Origin: an uncultured Bacilli bacterium
GTDB lineage: Bacteria > Bacillota_I > Bacilli_A > RF39 > UBA660
Assembly (NCBI GenBank): GCA_944331815.1
Contig: CALVIQ010000082.1
Coordinates: 1-7,442, forward strand
Reading direction: 5' to 3'
Length of the DNA: 7,442 nt
Part shown: positions 1 through 5,190 of the stretch, one piece after another
Position numbering within the stretch: position 1 is the first letter of the stretch
How the letters are laid out: each line of letters begins with the position of its first letter
Translations under genes and position numbers: made by a program
The notes under the pieces: generated by a model
The model's database searches: none
What the model was told of the DNA's origin: nothing
The model's input: the letters and a program-made list of their open reading frames with translations, nothing else

Positions 1-514
1 CATCTATACTTATTAGTATATATCCTAATTTTAATAAGGTTTCATACATTGCTTTATTAATTAAAACCCCATTTGTAAATATTCCAACGCGAATGTTATG
101 TTTTGATAATTCATCTATAGCATATAATATTGAATCTTTTGCAATTAAAGGTTCTCCAGTTATTCCAGAAAAAGTAACATTTTCAACTTTATATTCCTTA
201 TTACAATTATTCTTGTAGTCATATCCCATTTTCTTGTAATTTATAATACTATTTACTATCTTAACCATATTTTCCTTTTTAAGTAAATTATTATCTAGTA
301 ATGCATCTTTATTTTCTTTTGATGAAACATATCCACCTATGCACCATTTACAATTTAAATTACAAATACTAGATGTATGAATTAATATTTCATATGGCGG
401 TAAAATATTTCCATTAAAAACATTCAAAATACGAGAAAAATGTCTATCAAGCATTTCCATTTCATTAAATCTACCTGGCAAATCATTTCTATAAACTTCT
501 TTTAACCGATTCAT
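1..514 (-). CDS. Radical SAM enzyme, N-terminal 171 residues (cut by window edge)
   Basis: A reading frame opens at ATG 514-512 and runs off the left edge without a stop, giving 171 codons. Residues 51-58 read CNLNCKWC, the Cx3CxxC motif (C51, C55, C58) that binds the radical SAM 4Fe-4S cluster. SGITGEPL (116-123) resembles the family's GGEP-type S-adenosylmethionine-binding strand, and IFTNGVLI (145-152) fits the next beta strand of the barrel. The family uses reductive cleavage of SAM to start radical chemistry. The substrate cannot be told because the C-terminal half, where a SPASM or other auxiliary cluster would lie, is outside the window. The start is supported by GAGGTGA a few bases upstream. 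The gene is transcribed from a promoter next to tandem repeats and follows the tRNA-Arg terminator. Family assignment is firm; function is unknown. Confidence 0.88.
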   Translation of the reverse strand, partial: MNRLKEVYRNDLPGRFNEMEMLDRHFSRILNVFNGNILPPYEILIHTSSICNLNCKWCIGGYVSSKENKDALLDNNLLKKENMVKIVNSIINYKKMGYDYKNNCNKEYKVENVTFSGITGEPLIAKDSILYAIDELSKHNIRVGIFTNGVLINKAMYETLLKLGYILISID

Positions 515-553
515 TACCTTCACCTCACAAACGCACATAAATTATTCATACTT

Positions 554-584
554 AATATACTACCATTTTTTGTAAAAAAGTCAA
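554..584 (-). promoter_or_regulatory. Promoter of the radical SAM gene
   Basis: On the minus strand TTGACT (584-579) is a good -35. Possible -10 elements are TATATT (559-554, 19-bp spacer) or TAGTAT (562-557, 16-bp spacer), so the -10 choice is uncertain. The -35 coincides with one arm of an inverted repeat (AGTCAACA at 579-586 and TGTTGACT at 598-605), which suggests repression or activation by a DNA-binding protein. Confidence 0.55.
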
Positions 585-587
585 CAA

Positions 588-635
588 TTAATTTAAATGT
601 TGACTATTAAGTTAATTTAAATGTTGACTATTAAG
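588..635. repeat. Two perfect 24-bp tandem repeats
   Basis: Positions 588-611 and 612-635 are identical, directly adjacent 24-bp units. Each contains TGTTGACT (598-605 and 622-629). An inverted copy, AGTCAACA, lies at 579-586 across the -35 of the radical SAM promoter. Identical half-sites spaced 24 bp apart would sit on the same DNA face after about two helical turns. This is inferred to be an operator array; a recent small duplication is the simpler alternative. Confidence 0.8.
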
Positions 636-640
636 TAATT

Positions 641-666
641 AAAAAAATAACTTATCAAAAGTTATT
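641..666 (-). terminator. Terminator after tRNA-Arg
   Basis: On the minus strand AATAACTT pairs perfectly with AAGTTATT (arms 666-659 and 653-646, loop of 5) and is followed by a run of T. It lies about 30 bases past the tRNA-Arg 3' end and separates that gene from the radical SAM promoter. Confidence 0.75.
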
Positions 667-696
667 AAAAATTTATAAAATATTATTCAATAAAAA

Positions 697-773
697 TGGC
701 GTCCTCGATTGGAATCGAACCAACGACCTACAGCTTAGGAGGCTATCGCTCTATCCTACTGAGCTACGAGGAC
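697..773 (-). tRNA. tRNA-Arg (anticodon CCT)
   Basis: A full cloverleaf can be read on the minus strand. The acceptor stem GTCCTCG (773-767) pairs with CGAGGAC (707-701), followed by discriminator G and an encoded CCA (699-697). The anticodon stem ATAGC/GCTGT encloses the loop CTCCTAA (741-735), which gives anticodon CCT (739-737) and reads the AGG arginine codon. The T arm contains GGTTCGATTCC. The gene is preceded by its own TATAAT and followed by a hairpin terminator. Confidence 0.95.
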
Positions 774-781
774 ATAACAAT

Positions 782-810
782 ATTATAATATATTTTTTTA
801 TTTAAAACAA
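782..810 (-). promoter_or_regulatory. Promoter of tRNA-Arg
   Basis: TATAAT (787-782) ends 8 bases before the tRNA 5' end. A weak -35, TTGTTT (810-805), is 17 bp upstream. The element lies between the terminator of the HD gene and the tRNA, so the tRNA appears to be transcribed independently. Confidence 0.6.
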
Positions 811-833
811 TTAAAAAAGATAGAAATCTATCT
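811..833 (-). terminator. Terminator of the HD-domain gene
   Basis: AGATAG (833-828) pairs with CTATCT (823-818) across a 4-base loop, and a T run follows (817-813). The upstream arm includes bases of the TAG stop codon of the HD gene (834-832), so the hairpin starts within the coding end. Confidence 0.7.
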
Positions 834-1323
834 ATTTTATAAAATTAAATAACAATAATATAGTTAAATTAGATGTATATCTTAATTTATAACCTAATTT
901 ATAACTAAATTCTAATAATGCTACTTTCTTATCATATAAACTTACTAGCCAGCTTTCTTTATATTTAGGAACAACTAAATTTAAAGGAAACATATGGCTT
1001 CTTATAATATCAGCTTCTTTGGTATTAACATTGAATTTTTCTAAAGCATTTACTTCTGCTTTTAAAGGATGATTAAAAGTTGAAATAAACTTTTCTTTTA
1101 AACTAACATTAGAAGAATGAAAGAAATCATGCAATAATCCTCCAATAGCAACTGATTTATAATCTAAATTATGTTTTTTAGCAAATTTATAAGCTTGATA
1201 AGAAACTTTTAATGAATGATCAAATCGTGTTATTCCATGATGCTCATAATTTTTTAATTTTAAAAATTCTTCATTATCCAATATATGTTTAACTATGGCT
1301 ATATAATCTTCATCTAGTATCAT
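832..1323 (-). CDS. HD-domain phosphohydrolase family protein
   Basis: This 163-aa protein carries the spaced metal-binding residues of the HD superfamily: H36 (in RFDHSLK), the doublet H65-D66 (in LLHDFF), H110 (in RSHMFP) and D131 (in SLYDKK). Members are metal-dependent phosphohydrolases acting on nucleotides or related phosphate esters, and the specific substrate cannot be inferred here. No signal peptide is present, so it is probably cytosolic; the hydrophobic C-terminal stretch (153-161) is short. The ATG at 1323-1321 follows GGGGTG by five bases, which supports the start. A TGATATAAT extended -10 lies about 20 bases upstream and a hairpin terminator covers the TAG stop. It is flanked by tRNA-Arg downstream and the interrupted DUF3048 gene upstream. 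It appears monocistronic. Confidence 0.85.
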   Translation of the reverse strand: MILDEDYIAIVKHILDNEEFLKLKNYEHHGITRFDHSLKVSYQAYKFAKKHNLDYKSVAIGGLLHDFFHSSNVSLKEKFISTFNHPLKAEVNALEKFNVNTKEADIIRSHMFPLNLVVPKYKESWLVSLYDKKVALLEFSYKLGYKLRYTSNLTILLLFNFIK

Positions 1324-1344
1324 TTTTTCACCCCGAACTATAAC

Positions 1345-1353
1345 ATTATATCA
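1345..1353 (-). promoter_or_regulatory. Extended -10 promoter of the HD gene
   Basis: TGATATAAT (1353-1345) is an extended -10 (TG-n-TATAAT) with no clear -35. The same 11 bases, TATGATATAAT, precede tRNA-Thr at 2555-2545. It lies between the upstream terminator and the GGGGTG ribosome binding site. Confidence 0.6.
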
Positions 1354-1362
1354 TAATTAGAT

Positions 1363-1396
1363 AAAAAAAAGAATAACTTTTGTCTAAAAATTATTC
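1363..1396 (-). terminator. Terminator of the tRNA-Thr/DUF3048 unit
   Basis: GAATAATTTTT (1396-1386) pairs with AAAAGTTATTC (1381-1371), an 11-bp stem with one G-T pair and a loop of 4, followed by eight T (1370-1363). The TAA at 1393-1391, which ends the downstream part of the DUF3048 frame, is inside the stem. Confidence 0.88.
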
Positions 1397-2440
1397 AATT
1401 TCTAAAGTTTTATTTTTTGGTTGGATTTGAATATAAGTAATTCCATCATTAACAGTTATTTCTTTACCATCTAAAAATTTATAAACTGTTTGGCTAGATG
1501 GACTTTTCTTCTCCCAAGTAATTGGTACTGCATAACCATTTGATATAAAATATCCTTCACCACTACCAATATTATCTATTTCTTGTCTTCCATAACTATC
1601 CATACTATAATTATTTACTTGATATGTAATAATATTTTTTGCCTTAAAAGCTTCACCAGTTACATAATCTTTTCTTAAAGTATCATTGCTATACTTATTA
1701 TACACTTTATTAACTTAATCATATTTAAATGTATTTTTTTGATAACTTGAATATTCAATAAATACATTATCAGCTTTAATAGCACCTTCCATTGTAGATA
1801 AATCTATTTCATCAATACTATAATTTAATAATGTATCTTTAGTTGATGTTGTTTCATATCCTCTTTTATCTGCCACTTTTAAAATATTTTCTATATTGTT
1901 ATAAGCGGTATGTTCAGATGGGACTCCATTATTTAATAGTTCTTGATCTCTCCAAAATCCGCTATCAACCATACCATTGATATTATCGATATTTAAATTA
2001 TTAATATCCTCTTCAGCTTGTGGACTCCATCCAAAATGTGTATATATAGCATCATTTTCTTGGGCATAGTCTAAAAAATAATGTCTAGAACTTCTTACTG
2101 TACCAATTGTTGCAGTATCTTGATCTTTAAATACTGCCATCATTCTAGTAATACCACCTTCAACAACAATTTCATAAACTAAATATGCATCATTTAATCC
2201 TGTTTGATATGGTTGTGCAGTTTTATGATTATTTATCATAACCGCAATTGGTCTAGTATTAGATTCCAAATCTAAAATTTGTAATTTTTTTTCTATTATT
2301 GGTTCTTGTTCTTGGGTTTCTGTTTTATCATTTTCATCTAATATTTCATCTTTATTAAAAAATATAAAATAAACTCCTATTCCTATTAACACCACAAAAA
2401 CAAAAAAAACTGCTATAATTCTATCCCATCTTAACTTCAT
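1391..2440 (-). pseudogene. yerB: DUF3048 (YerB-like) membrane-anchored protein, interrupted by an in-frame TAA
   Basis: One frame runs from ATG 2440-2438 to TAA 1393-1391, broken only by TAA at 1717-1715. The N-terminal part has a membrane segment (about residues 8-28, with no lipobox cysteine), an acidic linker, then RPIAVMINN, LVYEIVVEGGITR and GTVRSSRHYFLDYA, all characteristic of DUF3048. Beyond the stop the same frame continues into GSGEGYFISNGYAVPITWEK, the conserved DUF3048 C-terminal domain, with no residues missing around the stop (FKYD-stop-VNKVYNKY). This looks like a single nonsense change, for example GAA to TAA. A GTG at 1705 could restart translation but has no ribosome binding site. 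The start at 2440 is preferred over ATG 2446 because GGAG lies 7 bases before it and only 1 base before the other. YerB's biochemical role is not established; the protein would sit outside the membrane. The gene begins 18 bases after tRNA-Thr and is probably co-transcribed with it. Confidence 0.85.
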
Positions 2441-2458
2441 AATCATACTCCTTTTTAA

Positions 2459-2534
2459 TGGTGCTGGAAATAGGATTCGAACCTACGACCTACGCGTTAC
2501 GAATGCGTTGCTCTACCAACTAAGCTATTCCAGC
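2459..2534 (-). tRNA. tRNA-Thr (anticodon CGT)
   Basis: The acceptor GCTGGAA (2534-2528) pairs with TTCCAGC (2469-2463), with discriminator A and encoded CCA (2461-2459). The anticodon loop TTCGTAA (2503-2497) gives CGT, reading ACG. The anticodon stem has one A-C mismatch next to the loop. The T arm has GGTTCGAATCC. The ribosome binding site of the DUF3048 gene starts a few bases beyond the CCA with no terminator between, so tRNA processing would also shape that mRNA's 5' end. Confidence 0.95.
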
Positions 2535-2544
2535 AACTATAATA

Positions 2545-2553
2545 ATTATATCA
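2545..2553 (-). promoter_or_regulatory. Extended -10 promoter of tRNA-Thr
   Basis: TGATATAAT (2553-2545) lies 10 bases before the tRNA 5' end. There is no good -35, as the region upstream is the U-tract of the preceding terminator. The upstream TG makes it an extended -10. Confidence 0.6.
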
Positions 2554-2564
2554 TAAGAATTATT

Positions 2565-2595
2565 AAAAAAAGACATAAATTTTATATGTCTTTTT
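2565..2595 (-). terminator. Terminator of the padR-HAAS operon
   Basis: AAAAAGACATA (2595-2585) pairs perfectly with TATGTCTTTTT (2577-2567), an 11-bp stem with a loop of 7, and the T run extends to 2565. The upstream arm overlaps the TAA stop (2596-2594) of the HAAS gene. Confidence 0.88.
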
Positions 2596-3910
2596 ATTTG
2601 ATATTAATAGCGTCAATAGTATGTCTATTTCCATATACTTTAAAATATAAATCATTTGCTTTACTATAATTAACTATCTTATTATCTTTTAAATTATTTA
2701 TACAATCGTTATACCAATTAGAAAATCCTTTATCATTTGATAAAATTACTATTCTATTTTTTGATTGTTGTTCATCTATTGTAACAAAATCATCATTATA
2801 ATACACTTCAATAACTAATTCATTATCTTTCATATCTTCATTATAAATGATATCATAATTACCTTCTAAATATAAATTAACTTTATTTTCAATAACATAA
2901 TTATATTTTAAAACATCATTATTTTCGTATTCAATATACTTTATATCTTTAAATGTATTAAATGATAATATAATTCCAATTCCTAATAAAATAATAAATA
3001 TTAAAAAAGGATAAAATTTAAACTCTATTTTTTTACTAAACAAATTAGATAACTGATTAGATATATAACCAAAAAATACTAATAAACCTAATAAAATAAA
3101 TAATATACCTAATAAATCAATTCCAATTATTAAATAATAAATAGTAAAACATATTGCTATTACGATACCTAAATTAACAAAAATTAGAGGTAATATAATA
3201 AATATGAAGATAAATATTTTTGCTATTTCTTTTAATATATTTACTACTTCATCTTTTTTTATTTTATTTTCTTTTGTTATTTTTTCTTTTACATTTTCTT
3301 CTTTTTTTTCTTCATCAATTTTTACTTTTTTGTTTTTTTTTATTGTTTTTTTTGTCTGTTTTATATTATCTTTAAACATTCTAATACTAATCAAAACACA
3401 AACAACAAAATATAAAATCCATATCAACATGCCCCATAAAACACTTAATAAAATATTTAATGGGAAGAAAGCTATCTCAAATATTGCATAACCTAATTTA
3501 CATACTACTAAAAATGGTAACCCAATAATAGCAAAAATAACTAACAAAATAATAGCTTTAATGATTACTTCAAAAACAAAATCTAAAGTAATATCATCAT
3601 GTTTTTTTACATCTTCAATTAAACCTTTTGTAAAATTTGATAATTTAGTAGAAGTATTCTTAATAAAATTTTCAAAATCAAATTTAACATCATCATCAGT
3701 ATATTTTGGATTTATTTTATAAGCTTTTAAAATTTCTTTACATAGTTCATTTACATCACCAAAATCTTTAATAGCTTCTTCTTCTGTTTTACCATTTTTT
3801 ATTTTTTCATCAATTATTTCACTATATTCATCAACAATATCTTTAACTTCATTTTCATCTAATATTTTTAAATTTTTCTTTAATTTACTAATAAAACTAC
3901 TTTTGTTCAT
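2594..3910 (-). CDS. HAAS (DUF1700) domain multi-pass membrane protein
   Basis: This is a 438-aa protein. Residues 1-65 form the helical HAAS/DUF1700 domain: EVKDIVDEYSEIIDEKI, then EEEAIKDFGD. This is the cytosolic partner domain typically encoded next to PadR regulators. Hydrophobic stretches follow at about 111-137, 141-177, 231-262, 264-283 and 299-318. A Lys/Glu-rich loop (179-225) separates the first group from the second. After the last membrane segment, residues 320-438 form a soluble, probably beta-rich tail. HAAS operons often encode a separate DUF4097 protein; this tail may be an in-line counterpart, which is inference only. The ATG at 3910 lies inside the end of padR (14-bp overlap, different frame) with AAGGAG about 10 bases upstream, which indicates translational coupling. 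By analogy with the family it probably takes part in PadR-controlled envelope-stress signalling. Confidence 0.85.
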   Translation of the reverse strand: MNKSSFISKLKKNLKILDENEVKDIVDEYSEIIDEKIKNGKTEEEAIKDFGDVNELCKEILKAYKINPKYTDDDVKFDFENFIKNTSTKLSNFTKGLIEDVKKHDDITLDFVFEVIIKAIILLVIFAIIGLPFLVVCKLGYAIFEIAFFPLNILLSVLWGMLIWILYFVVCVLISIRMFKDNIKQTKKTIKKNKKVKIDEEKKEENVKEKITKENKIKKDEVVNILKEIAKIFIFIFIILPLIFVNLGIVIAICFTIYYLIIGIDLLGILFILLGLLVFFGYISNQLSNLFSKKIEFKFYPFLIFIILLGIGIILSFNTFKDIKYIEYENNDVLKYNYVIENKVNLYLEGNYDIIYNEDMKDNELVIEVYYNDDFVTIDEQQSKNRIVILSNDKGFSNWYNDCINNLKDNKIVNYSKANDLYFKVYGNRHTIDAINIK

Positions 3911-4226
3911 TTTTCATACTCTCCTTTATAAATTTATTAACACTATTAGCAAATACTTTCCAATTATCTCTTAACTCTTCCACTCTTTCTTTACCTAAAA
4001 CAGTTATTTTATAATATTTTCTTGCAGGTCCTTCAGTAGAATCAACTAAATATGTTTCAAAATATCTTTCATTAGTTAATCTCTTTAATAATGGATAAAT
4101 TGTTCCATCATTAACATCGACAACTTTAGATACTTCCATGACTAATTCATAACCATACATATCTTTTTTATTGACAGCTAATAAAACAATTAATTCTAAA
4201 ACTCCTTTTTTAAATTGTGTGTTCAT
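3897..4226 (-). CDS. PadR-family transcriptional regulator
   Basis: This is a 109-aa winged-helix protein of the small PadR type. The DNA-binding segment contains MYGYELVMEVS (23-33), then NDGTIYPLLKRL (about 39-50), and the wing GPARKYYKIT (66-75); all are PadR hallmarks. A short C-terminal helix (79-105) would serve dimerisation. The start ATG (4226-4224) follows AAGAGGTGA, a near-perfect ribosome binding site. The stop TAG overlaps the start of the HAAS membrane gene. PadR proteins usually repress their own operon and respond to small molecules or envelope stress. An imperfect dyad between the -35 and -10 of its promoter fits autorepression, but the inducer is unknown. Confidence 0.93.
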   Translation of the reverse strand: MNTQFKKGVLELIVLLAVNKKDMYGYELVMEVSKVVDVNDGTIYPLLKRLTNERYFETYLVDSTEGPARKYYKITVLGKERVEELRDNWKVFANSVNKFIKESMKNEQK

Positions 4227-4243
4227 ATCTCACCTCTTGTATA

Positions 4244-4275
4244 ATTATATATCAGCTACCTTGTATTGTCAAGTA
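4244..4275 (-). promoter_or_regulatory. Consensus promoter and possible PadR operator
   Basis: TTGACA (4272-4267), a 17-bp spacer and TATAAT (4249-4244) match the vegetative consensus perfectly. On the plus strand TACCTTG (4257-4263), six bases, then CAAGTA (4270-4275) form an imperfect dyad that covers the -35 and upstream spacer. A consensus-strength promoter with a dyad over it is what an autorepressed operon would show. Confidence 0.85.
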
Positions 4276-4284
4276 CTAAACATT

Positions 4285-4310
4285 AAAAAATAGTATATAT
4301 AATACTATTT
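4285..4310 (-). terminator. Terminator of the toxin-antitoxin operon
   Basis: AAATAGTAT (4310-4302) pairs perfectly with ATACTATTT (4296-4288) across 5 bases. Six T (4290-4285, three of them in the stem) follow. The TAG stop of the 77-aa gene is inside the first arm. The stem is all A-T except one G-C pair, so it is modest in strength. Confidence 0.65.
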
Positions 4311-4538
4311 AAACAAACTTAATACTTTAGTTTTAACTTTTTGTAATCTTTCATGACGATCATGTTGTTGACAAATTTTATCAATTTTTTTATCCATTTC
4401 TTGTCTAAATTCTTCACAGGTTACACCTGCCCTTATAACAGTTCCATCAGATAACATTACTCTTGTTCCTTTTTTTACTGTTATAAATTGAGAATTTTCC
4501 CAGCTACCAAGCATTACTCTTACATATTCTTTATTCAT
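4305..4538 (-). CDS. Unrecognised 77-aa protein, third gene of the yefM-yoeB operon
   Basis: I do not recognise this family. The frame could open at ATG 4553, but AAGGTGG lies about 6 bases before ATG 4538, which makes that the better start (77 aa, MNKEYVRVML). Residues 1-40 look beta-rich and include GTRVMLSDGTVIRAGVT. Residues 41-77 are a charged, probably helical tail with many Lys, Arg, Glu and His and little hydrophobic character. There is no membrane segment or signal peptide, so it is probably cytosolic. It follows the toxin stop by 18 bases with no terminator or promoter between, and a terminator covers its own TAG stop, so it should share the toxin-antitoxin transcript. It could be an accessory or modulating factor, or an unrelated passenger. 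Confidence 0.7.
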   Translation of the reverse strand: MNKEYVRVMLGSWENSQFITVKKGTRVMLSDGTVIRAGVTCEEFRQEMDKKIDKICQQHDRHERLQKVKTKVLSLFK

Positions 4539-4556
4539 ACAACCCACCTTCATTAA

Positions 4557-4829
4557 TTATAATTTATCATAATAAGTCCACATTCTTAATATAAATATTT
4601 CCTTTTTTACTTCGTCTATCTCATAAACTAAACGATGTTGGTAACTTATTCTTCTAGAACAGCATCCTGTCAAATTACCTTTTAATTTTTCATAAGTAGG
4701 TGGTGTCTGATACGGATTTATAGAAATCAAATCAAGTAACTCTTTTGCTTTGTACTCAAGACCTGCTTGTTTTAACAATTTTTTGTCTTTATCTGCATAT
4801 TTAGAAAATATTATTTTATATTCTACCAT
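4557..4829 (-). CDS. yoeB: YoeB/Txe-family mRNA interferase toxin
   Basis: This 90-aa protein has the RelE-fold YoeB/Txe signature: YEKLKGNLTG (46-55), SRRISYQHRLVYEI (58-71) and a C-terminal MWTYYD (83-88). In E. coli YoeB, the ribosome-dependent endoribonuclease, Glu46, Arg65, His83 and Tyr84 are functionally important. Aligned by eye, E47, R66 and Y87 are kept, but the histidine is replaced by Tyr86; related Bacillota toxins usually read WTHY here. Residues 56-57 (CC) are also unusual, as an aromatic normally precedes the SRR motif. Activity could therefore be reduced or altered. The ATG (4829-4827) lies within the end of the antitoxin gene (7-bp overlap) behind AAAGGTGA, which gives coupled translation. 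The protein would cut mRNA at the ribosomal A site and be neutralised by the upstream antitoxin. Confidence 0.92.
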   Translation of the reverse strand: MVEYKIIFSKYADKDKKLLKQAGLEYKAKELLDLISINPYQTPPTYEKLKGNLTGCCSRRISYQHRLVYEIDEVKKEIFILRMWTYYDKL

Positions 4830-5077
4830 TCTTCACCTTTATTATAAACACTACATTTAGTTTTATCTTCTTTACGAGCATCTTCTATTGTATCAACAAA
4901 ATCTGGTATAGAATTTAGATAAATTGTTTCTTCTATATCTCGCCAATCGCTTTCAGATAATAAAACAGCATTTTCTCCCTTATTATTAATAATATTAATA
5001 GGATTGAACCCTTTATTTACATCAGATACTAATTGAAACAAATTTTGTCTTGCATTTGTAATATTAATTGTATTCAC
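4823..5077 (-). CDS. yefM: YefM/Phd-family antitoxin
   Basis: The 84-aa product starts MNTINITNARQNLFQLV, the N-terminal DNA-binding fold of the Phd/YefM family, and continues with NAVLLSESDWRDIEETIYL (36-54), the central conserved segment. The acidic and basic C-terminal tail (about 60-84) would bind and block the toxin. The frame opens further upstream at GTG 5086, but that codon is part of the GAGGTGA ribosome binding site. GTG 5077 lies 5 bases beyond that site and is the family's usual start. The stop overlaps the toxin start. The protein probably represses its own operon by binding the paired GTAC palindromes in the promoter. Confidence 0.93.
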   Translation of the reverse strand: MNTINITNARQNLFQLVSDVNKGFNPINIINNKGENAVLLSESDWRDIEETIYLNSIPDFVDTIEDARKEDKTKCSVYNKGEEW

Positions 5078-5095
5078 ATTAATCACCTCACATAC

Positions 5096-5124
5096 ATTAT
5101 AGCGTACTTTTTAACGTACGTCAA
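5096..5124 (-). promoter_or_regulatory. yefM-yoeB promoter with paired GTAC operator sites
   Basis: TTGACG (5124-5119), a 17-bp spacer and TATAAT (5101-5096) form a strong promoter. Two GTAC cores lie between the -35 and -10, at 5104-5107 and 5116-5119 (the latter within the palindrome CGTACG), 12 bp centre to centre. YefM-YoeB operators described in E. coli have TGTACA palindromes in tandem at about one helical turn, so this is consistent with autoregulation. Confidence 0.85.
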
Positions 5125-5155
5125 GTTCTTATATTATTTTATGCAATTAATAATT

Positions 5156-5190
5156 AAAAATAATACTTCTTTAAAAATTTTTTTATTTTT
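5156..5190 (-). terminator. Weak AT-only hairpin after the 164-aa gene
   Basis: AAAAATAA (5190-5183) can pair with TTATTTTT (5163-5156) across a 19-base loop. It contains no G-C pair and has no further U-tract, so it is at best a weak terminator. It covers the stop codon and lies before the toxin-antitoxin promoter. Confidence 0.3.

Noticed and set aside
588..635. CRISPR-like repeat
   Set aside because: The two 24-bp copies are directly adjacent with no spacer between them.
1391..1705. Separate 104-aa gene starting at GTG 1705
   Set aside because: No ribosome binding site precedes it, it is in frame with the upstream DUF3048 part, and its content is the conserved C-terminal half of the same domain, so it was treated as part of one interrupted gene.
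3204..3491. Plus-strand 95-codon frame rich in Phe, Ile and Ser
   Set aside because: It is fully antisense to the Lys/Glu-rich and membrane part of the HAAS gene; its composition is the mirror of that low-complexity sequence, and no ribosome binding site or promoter is seen.
4539..4553. ATG 4553 as start of the third toxin-antitoxin operon gene
   Set aside because: The AAGGTGG ribosome binding site lies inside the five codons between this ATG and ATG 4538, so the downstream ATG is the likely start.
5078..5086. GTG 5086 as start of the antitoxin
   Set aside because: This GTG is part of the GAGGTGA ribosome binding site itself; GTG 5077 has correct spacing and matches the family N-terminus.
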